A program made the translations under genes and the position numbers. Below the pieces are notes generated by a model. It saw only the letters and a list, made by a program, of their open reading frames with translations, searched no databases and was not told where the DNA came from. 64,000 nt of DNA from Chamaelirium japonicum (lineage: Eukaryota > Streptophyta > Magnoliopsida > Liliales > Melanthiaceae): the NCBI GenBank assembly GCA_947650365.1, contig OX393549.1:84427362-84491361 (forward strand), given 5' to 3'. This document shows positions 21,701 to 35,118 of the stretch, piece after piece. Within the stretch, counting starts at the first letter, position 1; every line of letters begins with the position of its first letter.

Positions 21701-22666
21701 AACTGCTTCACCATCTTGTCACCGTATGTGCCGGCATTGTTGCAAGTTTCGACAAAGTGAGCAATGTGTTGCCTTGGATTGCCCTTCCCGTCGAAGTGCT
21801 GGAATTTTGGTGACTGGAACCCGGTAGGGAAGCGCAGCTGTTGGATCCTTATGATGTAAGGCTTTGAGTATTCTGCTGTGATTGGAGGTAGACTGCCGCC
21901 GTGGGAACGCATTATGTCTGCCACCAGTGCTTGTATTTGCTGGGCATTCATCGTTGCTGCCATCGAAGGTTACGCGGCCACCGAGACTGGCACAGGAGTC
22001 GAGGAAAGTGCAGGAGTAGTTGCTAGCATTGCCGGGCCAACTTCTGCAGGAGCAGGAGTTGGAGACGGGGCTGGAGCAGCTACTGGAGAAGCAGAGGGTT
22101 GGTTGAATGCTGTAGCATCCCTCGCACTTAGCCTTTGAAGCAAGGTATTAATGTGACGATCCTTTTCTTCCATTAGTTGGGTGATTTGTGCCATATGTTC
22201 ACCCATTTACATGACTTGGAGCTGAAGAGCGGACGGAGGATGATGACGCAGGACGTCTCCATGCTGCATGCCTACATCATCGCCGTCCTCGTCGAAGACG
22301 TAGTCGCGCCAACTTGCCTCTACTTGATGACGGATGTTTGCCCCCGGCAAAGGAGGTGCAAAGTCCGCTGGAGAACCCGAACGGGCTCGGGGTTGGGGCT
22401 GGACCTCCCCAAATTTCTGGACTTGAATTCCAGGATCGAGGCTTGTTTCTTCATACACCAAGGCCTCATTGGTCATTTGGCGAGCACCTTCAGCAGCAGT
22501 TTCTGGCGTGAAGAAGTCCGCAAGAGTTTGAGTACGCCGAGTATAGACGCGTACTACCGGGGCACATAATCCTCCGGGTTTTTTGGATCGCCTTGTTGGA
22601 GTAGTGGAGACTCGACGAGAGGTGAAAGGCTTGTTGGAGCAAACATATCATCGTTCGTCCCGGCCA
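21694..22666 (-). pseudogene. gag of Gypsy element 1, N-terminal half only
   Basis: From ATG at 22666: MAGTNDDMFAPTSLSPLVES, frameshifted near 22556 (one C fewer in a CCCCGG run than in element 2) with a resulting TAG. Later frames give MGEHMAQITQLMEEKDRHIN (from 22206) and KPYIIRIQQLRFPTGFQSPK, HFVETCNNAGTYGDKMVKQF (to about 21700), where it fuses to RNase H. Gag normally builds the particle. The corresponding sequence in element 2 runs on for about 3.4 kb before RNase H. Confidence 0.75.
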
Positions 22667-22715
22667 TGACGAACTTAAAGCAACTCTTTCAAACGTACGG
22701 ATAAAAGGAGAGGAT

Positions 22716-22733
22716 GTCCCACCGGGCGTGCCA
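22716..22733 (-). promoter_or_regulatory. primer binding site of Gypsy element 1
   Basis: TGGCACGCCCGGTGGGAC on the minus strand, seven bases inside the 5' LTR boundary (22740). The same sequence with one change follows the LTR of element 2 at 57623-57640. Confidence 0.75.
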
Positions 22734-22739
22734 GAAATC

Positions 22740-24791
22740 TGTGAGCGCGGAAAAAGATACGGGTCGTCTTTATTGCGGATCACACGAGATTACAGAGTGG
22801 TAGAGACCCGGGTGGCTCGGGGGTGGCGAGTCCGGGTGCGGCGAGTGTTGATCAGGAGATTATGGGAGAGATCCTCTGGAGGGTCCCTTTGATCCGCGTC
22901 TCCATGTGGTATTCGTGCGAGAGCTCTGAAGGGGTTGCCCAGGACAGAGGTCTTTACATGGTGAGGGTTTTTGAGAGGCTAAGGAGTTTCTGCCGTTGAT
23001 TTTGTCCCGTCCGTGCTTCGCGCTTTTTCGGCTAGGGAGGTTTTGTGCTTTGTTCCTCGGTCTTCGTGTCTTCCTCGATCCTTGCTCGACCTCGGCATCC
23101 TTTATCGTCGGTTCGCGGCGTCGATCGTGTTTTTGGCGTCAGCTTTGGCTTTAGCTTTCGGCTTTGGCGTGGCTCTGGCGTTTTCTTTGCTTTGGCGCTT
23201 GCGCTTGAATGTAGGCGGGTAGAGGCTTGCGATGCTTTAGTTCTTCCGGACTTCGCGTCGTATCGGCTAGAACGTGAGGTGCTTTGCTCGTGACCGTCGT
23301 AGTTGCTTGGCTTTGACACGTGCATTGCTTTAGCGCGGGCTTTACCGGTGCGTTTGCTTTGGCTTCTTGCGTCGGCTTTGGCTTTAGCTTCGACTCGATC
23401 TTCTTCTCGAACGGCGATGGCTACTTCTTCAAGGCTTCTTTATTTTTCCGGCTTCCTCGACGGTTGTGGCGTCGGCTTGTTTTTTCGGCGGGGGTAGCGT
23501 CGATCTTCGTGCGACGGTTGTAGCGTCGGCTTTTGTTGATGAAGACGGCGGGGGTAGCACCGGCTTCAGCACGACGGTTGTAGCGTCGGCTTTTGTTGAC
23601 GAAGACGGCAGGGGTAGCACCGGCTTCAGGCCTTCTTCTCCCGGCTTTCTTCTTCGTGCAAGGAGTCGATGCCTTTGTTGAAGATGACGGGTGTTGTCGG
23701 CTTCGATCTTCTTCTCCGGCCTTTGCTTCTGGCGTCTTCGGAGCTGATGAAGATCGTTGGAGCAGTCGGGGTGATGACGACTCCGGGTCTTCTTCTCCAA
23801 GCTTTCTTCTTCGTGCGAGGAGTCGAAGCTTTGATCTTCGAGTGCAAGGTCTTCACGTTGATGAGGACTTGAAGGGCCAAGGATTCCCGTAGGACGTGCT
23901 TGCCGTGCCTCGTGAAGTCTTCGGTCTTCAAGCGTTGGAGCTTCTCTTGCAGAGCCCTTTCGTCTTCAGCTCTCGGACCCTTGATGCCTTCCCCCACCCC
24001 TTCTATTTATAGGCAAAGGGGGGCGGTTGGGAGAGATATGGCTGAAATCTTTTTATTTCATCTAATATCTCTCCCCATAACCATCAAGATATTGTCCCCT
24101 TATTTGGGGAAACAAACTCGATCTCCTCCTTTTTAGTTGGGGTGGTTACGGGCTAGATGTGACTTGATCTTTGAAGATACGTCGTTATCTTTGCAACTTC
24201 CGGATCGCATGACGACACGACGTCATCTTGTCCGTCGGATCGAGGGATCGTCGCGGATCTACGACTGCGTAGACGTCCACGCCACCTCCCCCCGCATCGA
24301 AGCGGTTAAGATTTTTTTTTTCTTTTTTTTTTCTTTTCCTTTCTTTTTTTTTTCTCTTTTTCTTTTCTTTTGTATGGCCAGCCCCACCTCCCCATGGGGA
24401 GGGGGGCACGGTTTTCAAGAAGGGGGAGGGCCGGTGGGCCCCCCTTTTTGTGTTCGAGTTGCGGGTCCGGTGGGACCCGTTCGCTTTGAGTTGGGCCGCG
24501 ACGGGCAAATTGAGTTTGCTCGCGGGCCGAGTTCGCATGCGGGCCGTTTGTGTGCGGGCCCAATTTCGCATGCGGGCCGTTGTGTATGGGCCGAGTTGCG
24601 CATGTGGGCCGTTGTGTGTGGGCCGAGTTGCATGCGGGCCGTTGTGTGTTGGCCAAGTTTACGCATGTGGACCGTTGTGTGCGGGCCCAAGTTTCGTGTG
24701 CGGGTTGGGTTCGACCCGAAGGCCGTCGGGTGCGGGCCTATTTTACGTGTGCGAATTGGGTTCGACCCGTGGGCTAATTTCGATGCCCACA
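22740..24791 (-). repeat. 5' LTR of Gypsy element 1
   Basis: 2052 bases, co-linear with 13067-15095 apart from scattered substitutions and small indels (for example an extra GGCTTTAGCTTTC-type block near 23150 and an extra GGGCCGAGTTCGCATGC block near 24527). TATA on the minus strand at 24012-24004. Confidence 0.92.
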
Positions 24792-25112
24792 ATCGTGTTA
24801 ACCCGACTCGATCCAACCCGATCAAACCCGGTCCAATCCGACTTGTTTTGACCCAACCCGGCAGGTTTACATGGGTTCTGTTGACCCAACCCGAGCAAAC
24901 CCGGCCCGACACGACCCGACCCGTTTAGTAAACGGGTTTAACGGGTCGGGTCAGGTCAACCCATTTATTAGGCGGGTCGGGTTTGAGTTTAAGTTTTTGA
25001 CCCGTTTATTAAACGGGTCGGGTTCAAGTTTGGTGTTTTGCTCTTATACCAATGTCTCAACCCGACCTGAACCCGATCCGACCTGACCCATAATCACATC
25101 CTTATATACAAC

Positions 25113-25327
25113 CATATTGTATCAAAGAATGCAATGAAAAAGAAGCTCCTTACTTTTTCCTTCCAAGAATTATTCTTCCTCTGCTTTTCTTTATGATAAC
25201 ACACCCAGAACGCTATGATGCAATCGACCAAGAACACCCGCTCATGCCTTGAACAGCTTCCATGCGATCAGCCCGTGTGCCCATCCACTACTCGAAACAT
25301 GAGGAAACAAATTGGGATAAAAAACAG

Positions 25328-25329
<2 letters not shown>
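25113..25329. other. short single-copy-like spacer
   Basis: AT-rich; no gene, repeat or terminal motif recognised between the hAT-like element and the first (TA)n tract. Confidence 0.5.

Positions 25330-25405
<76 letters not shown>
25330..25405. repeat. (AT)n microsatellite
   Basis: About 37 uninterrupted AT units, left border of a foldback element. Confidence 0.95.
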
Positions 25406-27295
<1,890 letters not shown>

Positions 27296-27299
27296 GACC

Positions 27300-27552
27300 A
27301 ACCAGGCAGTCAGAGGACAGGCGCTAGAGCACGGGCTCAAAGAGGTCCAGAGATCGAAACACGAGAAAGGGAACACAACTATTATTTTTATTAAATTTCT
27401 TGATCCCCGTGAGCATGACATCAACAACTAGGTTTCAAACACACAAACAAGGCAACAACAGCCTTGAGGGAAAGTTCCCTCCACGTTGTTTATATCAGGA
27501 GTCGAATAGGGAACCTCTCCAACAAGGGAGAGAGGAAGTATTACTCGGACAA
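27300..27552 (-). repeat. dispersed 250-bp repeat, copy A
   Basis: On the minus strand it reads CCTTGTTGGAGAGGTTCCCT ... GCCTTGTTTGTGTG ... TTTCGATCTCTGGACCTCTT ... TCCTCTGACTGCCTGGTTGG. Copies B (30086-30336, plus) and C (41668-41908, minus) share these blocks in the same order. The TTCGACTCC word near the left end resembles a pol III B box, so a SINE is possible, but no A box or tail was confirmed. Confidence 0.65.
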
Positions 27553-27678
27553 GAGCCTATTGGTATGTTACTCTTTGTCGTTCATCCTTATATTGTAAAC
27601 TCTCCAAAATATGCTTCTTTGCATCCCGACCTACATAAAAATTTTATAGGATTGAAAAAAAAATAGAGAGGCTACATC

Positions 27679-28290
27679 TAGTGCTGCAAATCAAGCGGGT
27701 TGGACAGGTTGGGGGGTCATCTCAGGACCAACCCAAGAGGTTAATGAATCCTTTGCCCAAGCCAAACCCAATATGAGGTCTGGTTGAACTTTCCTAGCCA
27801 AAGCCCAATTGCCCATCGGGTTGGCCGGGTTGTGCGTGGTTGGTTGGCCGATTTTAACATGGTAGAGGAGAAATAATCAACATATATATAACAATACGTT
27901 CCTTTGTAATAGTACAACACATAAAGCAGGTCTCTGCATTCTTATATGGGTGATGGTCTATCGTTGGATGGATAACTTCCATCCAATGGTGGTCATTAGA
28001 AGCGGGATAAATATCCATCAAAGTTCTATCACACACGTCCTCAACTTATATTCAACAGATGATCCAACATATGGATTTTGATCGGACATATTCAATATTA
28101 TATTGCATTAAATCTTTATTTACTATATGGTTGGGTTTCGAGTTGGGTCGGGTTGCCTGAAGCCCCCACCCAAGCCCAACCCGAATTGAGGTCATGTTGG
28201 GATTTCCAACCTAAGCCCAACCCATTTAAGTAAAATCCCAAGCCGGTTCAAATTTGGGTTGGGTTTGAGTTAGGCCAATTTGCAATCCTA
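27679..28290. mobile_element. non-autonomous hAT-like element, copy 5
   Basis: Left end TAGTGCTGCAAATCAAGC, right end AATTTGCAATCCTA (inverse relation), flanked by GCTACATC (27671-27678) and GCTACAAC (28291-28298), an 8-bp duplication with one mismatch. Both subterminal zones are GGGTTGGGCTTGG/CCCAAGCCCAACCC repeats; the centre is AT-rich. Confidence 0.75.
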
Positions 28291-28298
28291 GCTACAAC

Positions 28299-28740
28299 AA
28301 TAAAAATTGGGATATCCATGAAAGCTTAAGTAGAAAGCCTTGAAAGTTACTCAAAACGTACTTTAGCACTAATCCTACTAGAACTAGATTTGGTAAATAT
28401 ATAAAAAAAACCTTCTTTCTATAAATCTAAACAAAAATACAAATAGATTGATAAAAAAAATTAATCACAAATTTGTGCATATATTAATTATTTTCAAAAA
28501 AAGTTTGAGCACATATTAAATACAAAAAAAAGGGTGGGCTTGGAGGGTGAATAAATAGTTTAAGTATATGAAATCTAACATGAGAAAACGAGGTTCAAGA
28601 GGAGAAATGTTCACAAATGCTTTAGAGAAAACAAATGGTCTATTGCTAATCCATACTTATATGTTTTGGTATCCATATATTATCCAAATTGGGAACACGA
28701 GTACTCTGGTAGATATGTAGGTTTTAGTACATTTAAAAAT
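28299..28740. other. no recognised feature
   Basis: AT-rich with several A runs; no gene or repeat defined. Confidence 0.5.
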
Positions 28741-28743
28741 CTA

Positions 28744-29113
28744 GGGCATGTTTGTTACAATATAGTCTATTTGAGTGAAAATTTTATAACAAATGTTACT
28801 ATTTTTTCTTCTTTTTCGTTGACTGTGTTTTTAAAGGTGTTGTGCTTGCATTTCTTTGATTTACAGATGCATTTTAGATTATACGTTTTAAAGCAAGTAA
28901 TGCTATTTGAACATACTGTGAAATAACCCGCGGTGGTGTGGGGCGTTTGCTAGCGCTCGGTGCATCGGCATTCGTATCAAATCGTAGCTGATGCCCCCAC
29001 ACCATTGTGGGTTATCCATGAGGTTGTCCTACAGTATTCAAATAGCATTACTTTTTAAAGTCTTCAATCAAATGTGTTGTATTATACTTACCGCTAGGAA
29101 TACAAACATGCTC
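28744..29113. mobile_element. Harbinger/Tourist-like MITE with internal inverted repeat
   Basis: Termini GGGCATGTTTGTTAC and AATACAAACATGCTC are inverse copies; the 3-bp flank CTA is duplicated (28741-28743, 29114-29116). These are features of PIF/Harbinger MITEs, although their usual target is TWA. Inside, AGTAATGCTATTTGAACATA (about 28895) and CAAATAGCATTACT (about 29040), plus CGGTGGTGTGGGGC and GCCCCCACACCATTG, form a second, nested inverted repeat around a loop near 28960. Confidence 0.65.
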
Positions 29114-29116
29114 CTA

Positions 29117-30085
29117 GAGACGACAATGTTTCATTACCGAGTACATTGTTGGGTTTGAGCCAATGAAACCCACACACACTCGACGGGAAGAAAGACCGAC
29201 CTATTAGGCAGATCGTGCAGACGACTTGTTCAGATCATGTGCAGGACTTATCCAGGTCATTCACATGGCAAATCGACAAGAAAGTCAGGCGAGTAAACTC
29301 CAGAACGGATTATGTGCACGATATACACATCATGAGCACCACCGTCTCAAACTGGGCATCACGCACATGTTGTAATGTATCTAGGATTTATGATTTGTTT
29401 TGGTCTCCCATGTGTTTACACATGCTCTCCTATTTAGGGCTATGATCAGTCGAAATCAGAGAGAATTAAAGTTCGTGACATAGAGAGTGCAAGGCAAGCT
29501 CGGTCTAGGGTTTCTTGTGGTGTGAAGAGAAGAGAATGAGGAGAAGATAAGAGATAGAGGAGGAAGAAGAAGGGGGTTCGTCTATGGATTCTCGTCTGTC
29601 CATATCGGCATCAATTTTGGCGAGCGTTCTTATCTCTCGGGATCTTTTGGTATCCTTTGGATATCTTGTGTGGGTTTTCTCTATTCCGTGATTGTGGTGT
29701 TTTGAGAGGGATCAAGAAGAGGATTTGTAGGGTCGGACAAATGGTGACCCGTTACATGTATTTTTCTTGATCGTGATAATCCAATCATTGATTGCAGATG
29801 ATACTATGTTGTTCGTATTGTTGTGTCATGCATTGATTTCTCTAATTTCCGCTTGGCTCCAATCCTTGATCCGTAGAGCGACGCTTCTAGTTACACTCAG
29901 TGGATCACCGTGGTGTCTGCGCAAATAGTGGGATCTATAGGATTCTTGGATCTCAACATACATTTGGATCTTCACACATCATTCTTAGATCAGTATTGTA
30001 ATGATGATTTGTTACACTTTGAATATGTGATGATATGTCATACACTTGAAGATTTTTCACCTATACCAACGAGTTCTTGTTCTGG
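29117..30085. other. undetermined; possible LTR-like transcribed remnant
   Basis: It holds TGTTGGGTTTGAGCCAATGA at 29148, a purine-rich leader-like zone (29510-29580) and later GATCACCGTGGTGTCTGCGC (29904). These suggest an old LTR or captured leader, but no second LTR, primer site or duplication was found. Confidence 0.25.
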
Positions 30086-30336
30086 TGGCACTTCCTCTTT
30101 CCCATGTTGGAGAGGTACCATCTTCGACTTTCCGGTATGGACACCGTGGAGTGAACTTCCCCTCAAGGCTGGTATGCCTTGTTTGCACATGCGAATCCTA
30201 ACCATTGATGGCATGCTTATGGGATTATGGAATTAATAAATAGTAGTTGCTGCCTTCCCGTTTCAATCTCATAACCTCTTTGAGCCCTTGCTCTAGCATC
30301 CTATCCTCTGACTGCCTGGCTGGTCTAGCAAAAAAT
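30086..30336 (+). repeat. dispersed 250-bp repeat, copy B
   Basis: CCCATGTTGGAGAGGTACCA ... GTGGAGTGAACTTCCCCTCA ... AATTAATAAATAGTAGTTGC ... CCTCTTTGAGCCCTTGCTCT ... CCTGGCTGGTC. Plus orientation; homologous to copies A and C. Confidence 0.65.
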
Positions 30337-32817
30337 CCCCTACTAAAAGAATTGGTCATATAGCATAGGCCTAAATAGATTTATCATTGCATATCTTGTG
30401 ATTATTGCCATTGATCATGTTAGAGTTGTTAATCCAATCATCTTGCTTCCGTGCATATAAATAATTCCTGGCAAAATGTGGGTGTGATACTAAAAACAAA
30501 ATTGAGAAAAAACTAGTGGAAAATTAGAAATAAATAAAAACATGAAAAATTGATCACAAATAAATATATTTAAATTATGCTATTTATTGATATTAAGTAA
30601 CAGTGGATTTGAAAAATAACCAAATCTTTAAACGGCTCAATGTGTTACAGAGTTAATTGCAAAATATATTATTTTGTTATCTATTTCCAATAACCATTTG
30701 TAGGACAGTAACCCTTAGACCCTAAATTTAGATCAGGAATGATCATGCAAGTGCATTCAAGTGTGAAACGTAAATAGAGCTAACGTAGAAGTGTCTAGGA
30801 AGTCATATAAAAAAAATTAAATACTTGATAATTAAAAATCAATTAAAGACATTTTGATTTGAGTTTAACAAATATTAAAATAGAAAAAATTATGACATAT
30901 GACCATATATTTTTTGAAAACATGATATAGGACAACTTATGAGTTAGGTTTTTCTTTCGAAAGAAAATCCATGTATGTTTTCTATGATGTATCCCCTCAG
31001 ATCGATTCCTTTATGCAAAGGAGGATATGAGTTCTGTATCCATCAAGGTACAAAAGATAATATGCACTTATAAAGATATAAAGAAAATTTAGATGATTTA
31101 AGATCGAACATGCAAGAAAAATTAAAGAAAAAAATTCTATTTTTATTGCAACATTAAGTGGATAAAAAAATAGGCATATAAGATTCATCAAAAAGATATT
31201 ATTGATATTGCATAACATTAGGGTTTCCATGTTCTTTACAAATGATCATTTTGGTCATGTCTCAACTTTACTTTGAGGAGGATTCAGAGCCGTATTTAAA
31301 ATTGATTTTGACCTTGTTTGGTACAACGTCCATTAAAATATACATGTGTGTGTTTATATTCAACCTTGGGCTAGATATTTGGTTGAATCATGTCGTAATT
31401 TTTTACACCAGCAATTACTTATAAATAATTTTACATAATTAGATTAAAACTTTCAATAATATTAGTAGGATTAGTGCTAAACTCGTTATCTGAAACCTTA
31501 TTTGTAGGCCATATATATTGATGAAGAGTAGGAATAACTTGTAATTCCAATGAATAAAAATTAGGATCTCTAAAACCTTAGTTGCATCATAATGATCATA
31601 TTTTTGTGAAGATGCTTAAACTTCTATATTAGTCTCCGCTATTAGTTGGAAGAAAATAGTTCTTTCAAACACTAAGTTAATTAAAACTAAGATAACAAGG
31701 TCTCATAATAATAAAAAAATTTATTTGTTTGAAAGTGAATAACATATAAAGTTAAATTGGCTGATTGAATTTGCTTTGGGTTTATAGTTTATAACAATGT
31801 TAGGTATGCCAATCAAAGCTACAAAAAATTATCTTAAAGTGACTATAATCAGAGGTAGGAGCTGCTAGTGTGGTGCGAGAACCAATCGGAGCGACGAAGG
31901 GGGTGCTATTAGTGTGGCGAAAGAGGTTGACAGTCAGAGAATGATCAACGATTGTGGAGTGTGAGGCTGATCGTGACCGAGAGGAAATGGATTGCGGTTG
32001 GGGGTAGGATCCACGAGTATGATGGAGAAGAGGAGTCTGAGAGGTGGAGGTAGATGTCGTCGGTGTGGAGAAGACGGTTTGCCGGTTGAAGCTAGTGCAA
32101 GAGACAGTTTGTGGGTGTGACTAATTATGTTTGACAAGGGAAGCCGATATTATAGGAAACCCAGTCAAAGATAACGTCAATTTAATTAGTTTTTTCAATA
32201 CAATACGGCTTTGGATGTAATTCCAAGATCACCACTTATCCGATTTGATATAAACTTTTAAAAACTAGGATTGTGTCATAAGTTTAAATATAACAAAATT
32301 AACCAGGTCATTGATGTGCACCATGAGGATGTGGGGATTTTATTCTCCAATGAATGAATATTCTTTCAGTGTGCATGATAAACCCTTAGGAAAATGTAGT
32401 TAGATTTACCACTCTTATTGCATTGAATTGAACAATCAATTGGAATTATTTTTGCTATATTTTAAAGGGTTGGGTTTAAAGTGGTTTTGGTTGAGCACTG
32501 CATGGTTAAAAACAATTAAGGATCAACCACATGGGGGCAAGAGAGCTTTTGTCACAAGATGCTTAAGGAGCATGCTACTCAAATGGCACAATAATGCAGG
32601 AAAACAAGCATGATCGAACTCACAACCATTGTCACAAGGTTATTAAGGCTAGGAGCATGCTACTCAAATGGATAGCTTAAGTAGTTTTGATTTTGTTCAT
32701 TAGTGGAAGAGTTTCGCTTGTTATAATCACTTTTATAATCAATTCATCAAGTGTTATTCCTTCTACTTGGGTCGCTTTATTAACCTTTGCTATGATTTGT
32801 TCTTATTATCTGCTATC
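30337..32817. other. long AT-rich region without recognised genes
   Basis: Open frames here are short and lack domains. Only a small direct repeat (AGGAGCATGCTACTCAAATG near 32567 and 32651) stands out. Confidence 0.5.
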
Positions 32818-32822
32818 GTTGT

Positions 32823-34513
32823 TGATGGACTCGGAAAATATCACCGACTGGGCGGCCTCGTAGCAGTAGCAGGGGAAGTAAGTACGACGAGACAACATAG
32901 TCCCTAGGGAGGTCGCCCCCATTTTGGGGCGTGCCCAGGGCGACCTTCGGTGATCGGAACCGGAACCACCCCTTCAAAGGGTTCAAGACTCATTGCCAAC
33001 CCTGATTCTTGGGCAAGCAGCTTGGTGGCCTGAGCAGGTCTTGGAGTTTTAAAAATATTTTCAGGAAGCTCGCCCTGAACGTTGCGACCAGCTCGCATGC
33101 ATGAGAGGTCGCCCGTGGCTGGAGCTCACAGCTCGCCCAGGCCGCCACCGCCAGATAGGCAAAAGGAGAGGCTACCTGTGGCTGGTGCTCACAGCCTGCC
33201 CGGAGCTGACCCTGGCCGCATGCGACTAGCTCGCATGCGAAAGAGGTCACCCCACGGTTGGTGCTCATAGCCCACCAGAGCTTACAGTAGCGGTTCATGG
33301 CTTACAGCCCGCCCGGAGCTGACCCTGGCTGCATGCGACCAGCTCGCACACGGAAGAGGTCGCCCCGCGTGCGAGCTCTCCACACAGCCTGCCACTGGAG
33401 AGAGTATCTCGATCGCCGCCTATAGCTTACCGGAAGCCCAGCCCTAGCTCACATGTGGAGAGATTGCCCCTCTCCTAATAGGAAACTTAGAATGATATCT
33501 ACGAACACCCATAGTTCGCCCTGACCGCACGCGATCGGTTCGCATGTGGAAGAGGTTGCACATGGCCGGCAGTCACTGCTCGCCTGGCGTTACCCTGACC
33601 GCATGCGATCAGCTCACACGCGGAAGAGGTCACCCACGGCTGATACTCACAGCTTTCCCAGAGCTTATAAGTAGCGGACCGTTGTGTCCCTTGGACAGAG
33701 CAGCATCTTCCTCGAGGCCTTATTTATGAGGTACTGTGAGTCAAAGTGCTCTACACAACTCAGCATCTAGAAAGAATACCCCCATCGCCGCCAGTATCCA
33801 ACAGCTCGCTAGGAAGCTCGCTTGTCCGCACGTGATCGGCTCGCTCGCGGAAGAGATCGCTTCTAGTAGAATTCAAAGAACATTTCAAAAGGCCCTTCAC
33901 CCACAACTCACTCAGGAGCTCGCCCAATCACGCAAACGGCCAAAGAGTTCACCTGTTGATAGAAGGAGAGTTTCTGAAAGTCCCCTTTCCCGTGACCAGG
34001 ATCCCACCCTCTTTCCCACAGAGGTCGCCCACAGTGAGGCGGTATCAAGCCGACAGATGTCACCACCCCCGTGGAGCTACATGGGTGATTGCAGTCCACG
34101 GAAGTTGGTCAGAGTCGGTCTAAAACCTCCTAGACTAGAGCTTTCTAGAATCTCCACCTGGCAAAGACAAGACCGGTGCATCCCCCCCTTTTTCCACCGC
34201 CTGGCAGGTTAAACGACAAGGCTCATCAAAGACCCATGTGGACTAGTACATGGGGGTGAGGAAGGTGCGAGAAAGAGCCACCACGTGTCAGACTCTAACG
34301 GTCTACAAAAGGTCTATAAAGGTATGACCCCTGGCTCCAAAGTACAGGTTCGAAGCCCAAAACCCTACCACTTCCAACTATTACAGCTCTCTCTGATAAA
34401 CCTTGACTGACTTGAGCGTCGGAGATTCTGCGCTCCTAAGGGAGCCAGCCGTTCTCATATTTCTTTTGCCTTGCAGGAGGAGCGCACGAGTCAGCAAAAA
34501 ATATCCCCCAATA
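32823..34513 (+). repeat. 5' LTR of element 3
   Basis: 1691 bases. It has a subrepeat zone 33080-33660 built on GCATGCGACCAGCTCGCA-GAAGAGGTCGCC and a TATA (CTATAAAGG) at 34314-34322, matched by 36676-36686 in the 3' LTR. The 158-codon open frame within it is not a gene. Confidence 0.8.
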
Positions 34514-34532
34514 TTTGGCGCCGTCTGTGGGA
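34514..34532 (+). promoter_or_regulatory. primer binding site of element 3
   Basis: TTTGGCGCCGTCTGTGGGA immediately downstream of the LTR; a well-known primer site form in plant Gypsy elements. Confidence 0.8.
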
Positions 34533-34556
34533 TCGTTCGACTAGTTCCTGCGAGAA

Positions 34557-34891
34557 TGCCCACGACCACACGGATAAAAGCAGGGCTTCTTGAGGATACC
34601 CTGATGGCTCCGACTATGCGGGGACAGAGACGGGAGAAAGCCCGCACCGAGTCTAAGCGAAGTGGGCTACTCGTTGAAGTCTCCCAACCCCCTATCCCAC
34701 TTAGTGACCAGCTCTTTTTGGAGATGTTGACCACTCAGCGGGCCATGATGGATGAACTGGCGCGACTGCGCCAGGTTTCGATGGCAAGCCGAAGGACTGA
34801 TCACTCCCTCGGGCTCGACCCGTGGAGGGGAGGGCCAGCGATCCTGCCCCAGCGTCCAGGAGTGTCAACAGGGATTGCTCCCCCAGTGTGA
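34557..34891 (+). pseudogene. gag N-terminus of element 3
   Basis: Beginning MPTTTRIKAGLLEDTLMAPT shortly after the primer site, open for 111 codons and rich in charged residues (LEMLTTQRAMMDELARLRQV). Position and content fit an N-terminal gag fragment; no capsid, zinc knuckle or pol follows before the truncated 3' LTR. Confidence 0.5.
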
Positions 34892-35118
34892 CCTCCCCCG
34901 TCCCCAGCATCGCACCAACCCACGATGGCACCCACACGGTAGGCATCCCAACAAGAGCCCCCTGTGGATGATGCAGTGGCGCGCAGGGCGAAAGGGATCG
35001 CTCTCGAGCAGCTGCAGCGACTCGTCACCCAGTGCTTCAGCAACATGTCGACCCTGCCAACGGCCCTTCCTTGTCAACGAAGCCGAAGTGCAGACTCGAA
35101 CGAGTCAGAGGCGAGGTC

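Larger units (their letters stand above)
13067..24791 (-). mobile_element. Tat-lineage Ty3/Gypsy retrotransposon, element 1, with antisense gene
   Basis: Long terminal repeats at 13067-15095 (3') and 22740-24791 (5') both run TGTGAGCGCGG...GATGCCCACA on the plus strand and are flanked by a perfect 5-bp duplication ATCGT (13062-13066, 24792-24796). The element reads on the minus strand: 5' LTR, primer site at 22733-22716, gag remnants, RNase H plus second RNase H, integrase, then an antisense gene, polypurine tract and 3' LTR. Gag C-terminus, protease and RT are missing, so it is non-autonomous. The extra RNase H and the antisense ORF next to the 3' LTR are known features of the Tat lineage. 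Confidence 0.92.
12829..25104. mobile_element. non-autonomous hAT-like element, copy 4, split by a Gypsy element
   Basis: The left part 12829-13061 starts TAGGGGTGACAATCC and is full of GACCCG/GGGTTCGGGT words; the right part 24797-25104 ends ATCACATCCTTA. Removing the Gypsy insertion and one 5-bp duplication leaves about 540 bases, the same size as copies 6 and 7. The flanks share TATATAC, so the target duplication is present but imperfect (5' ATATATAC; 3' ATATACAA). Confidence 0.7.

Noticed and set aside
29910..30236. 108-codon open frame
   Set aside because: Much of it overlaps dispersed repeat copy B, and the other copies of that repeat do not preserve the frame.
33736..34212. 158-codon open frame
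   Set aside because: It lies wholly in the LTR of element 3, and the homologous 3' LTR does not keep it open.
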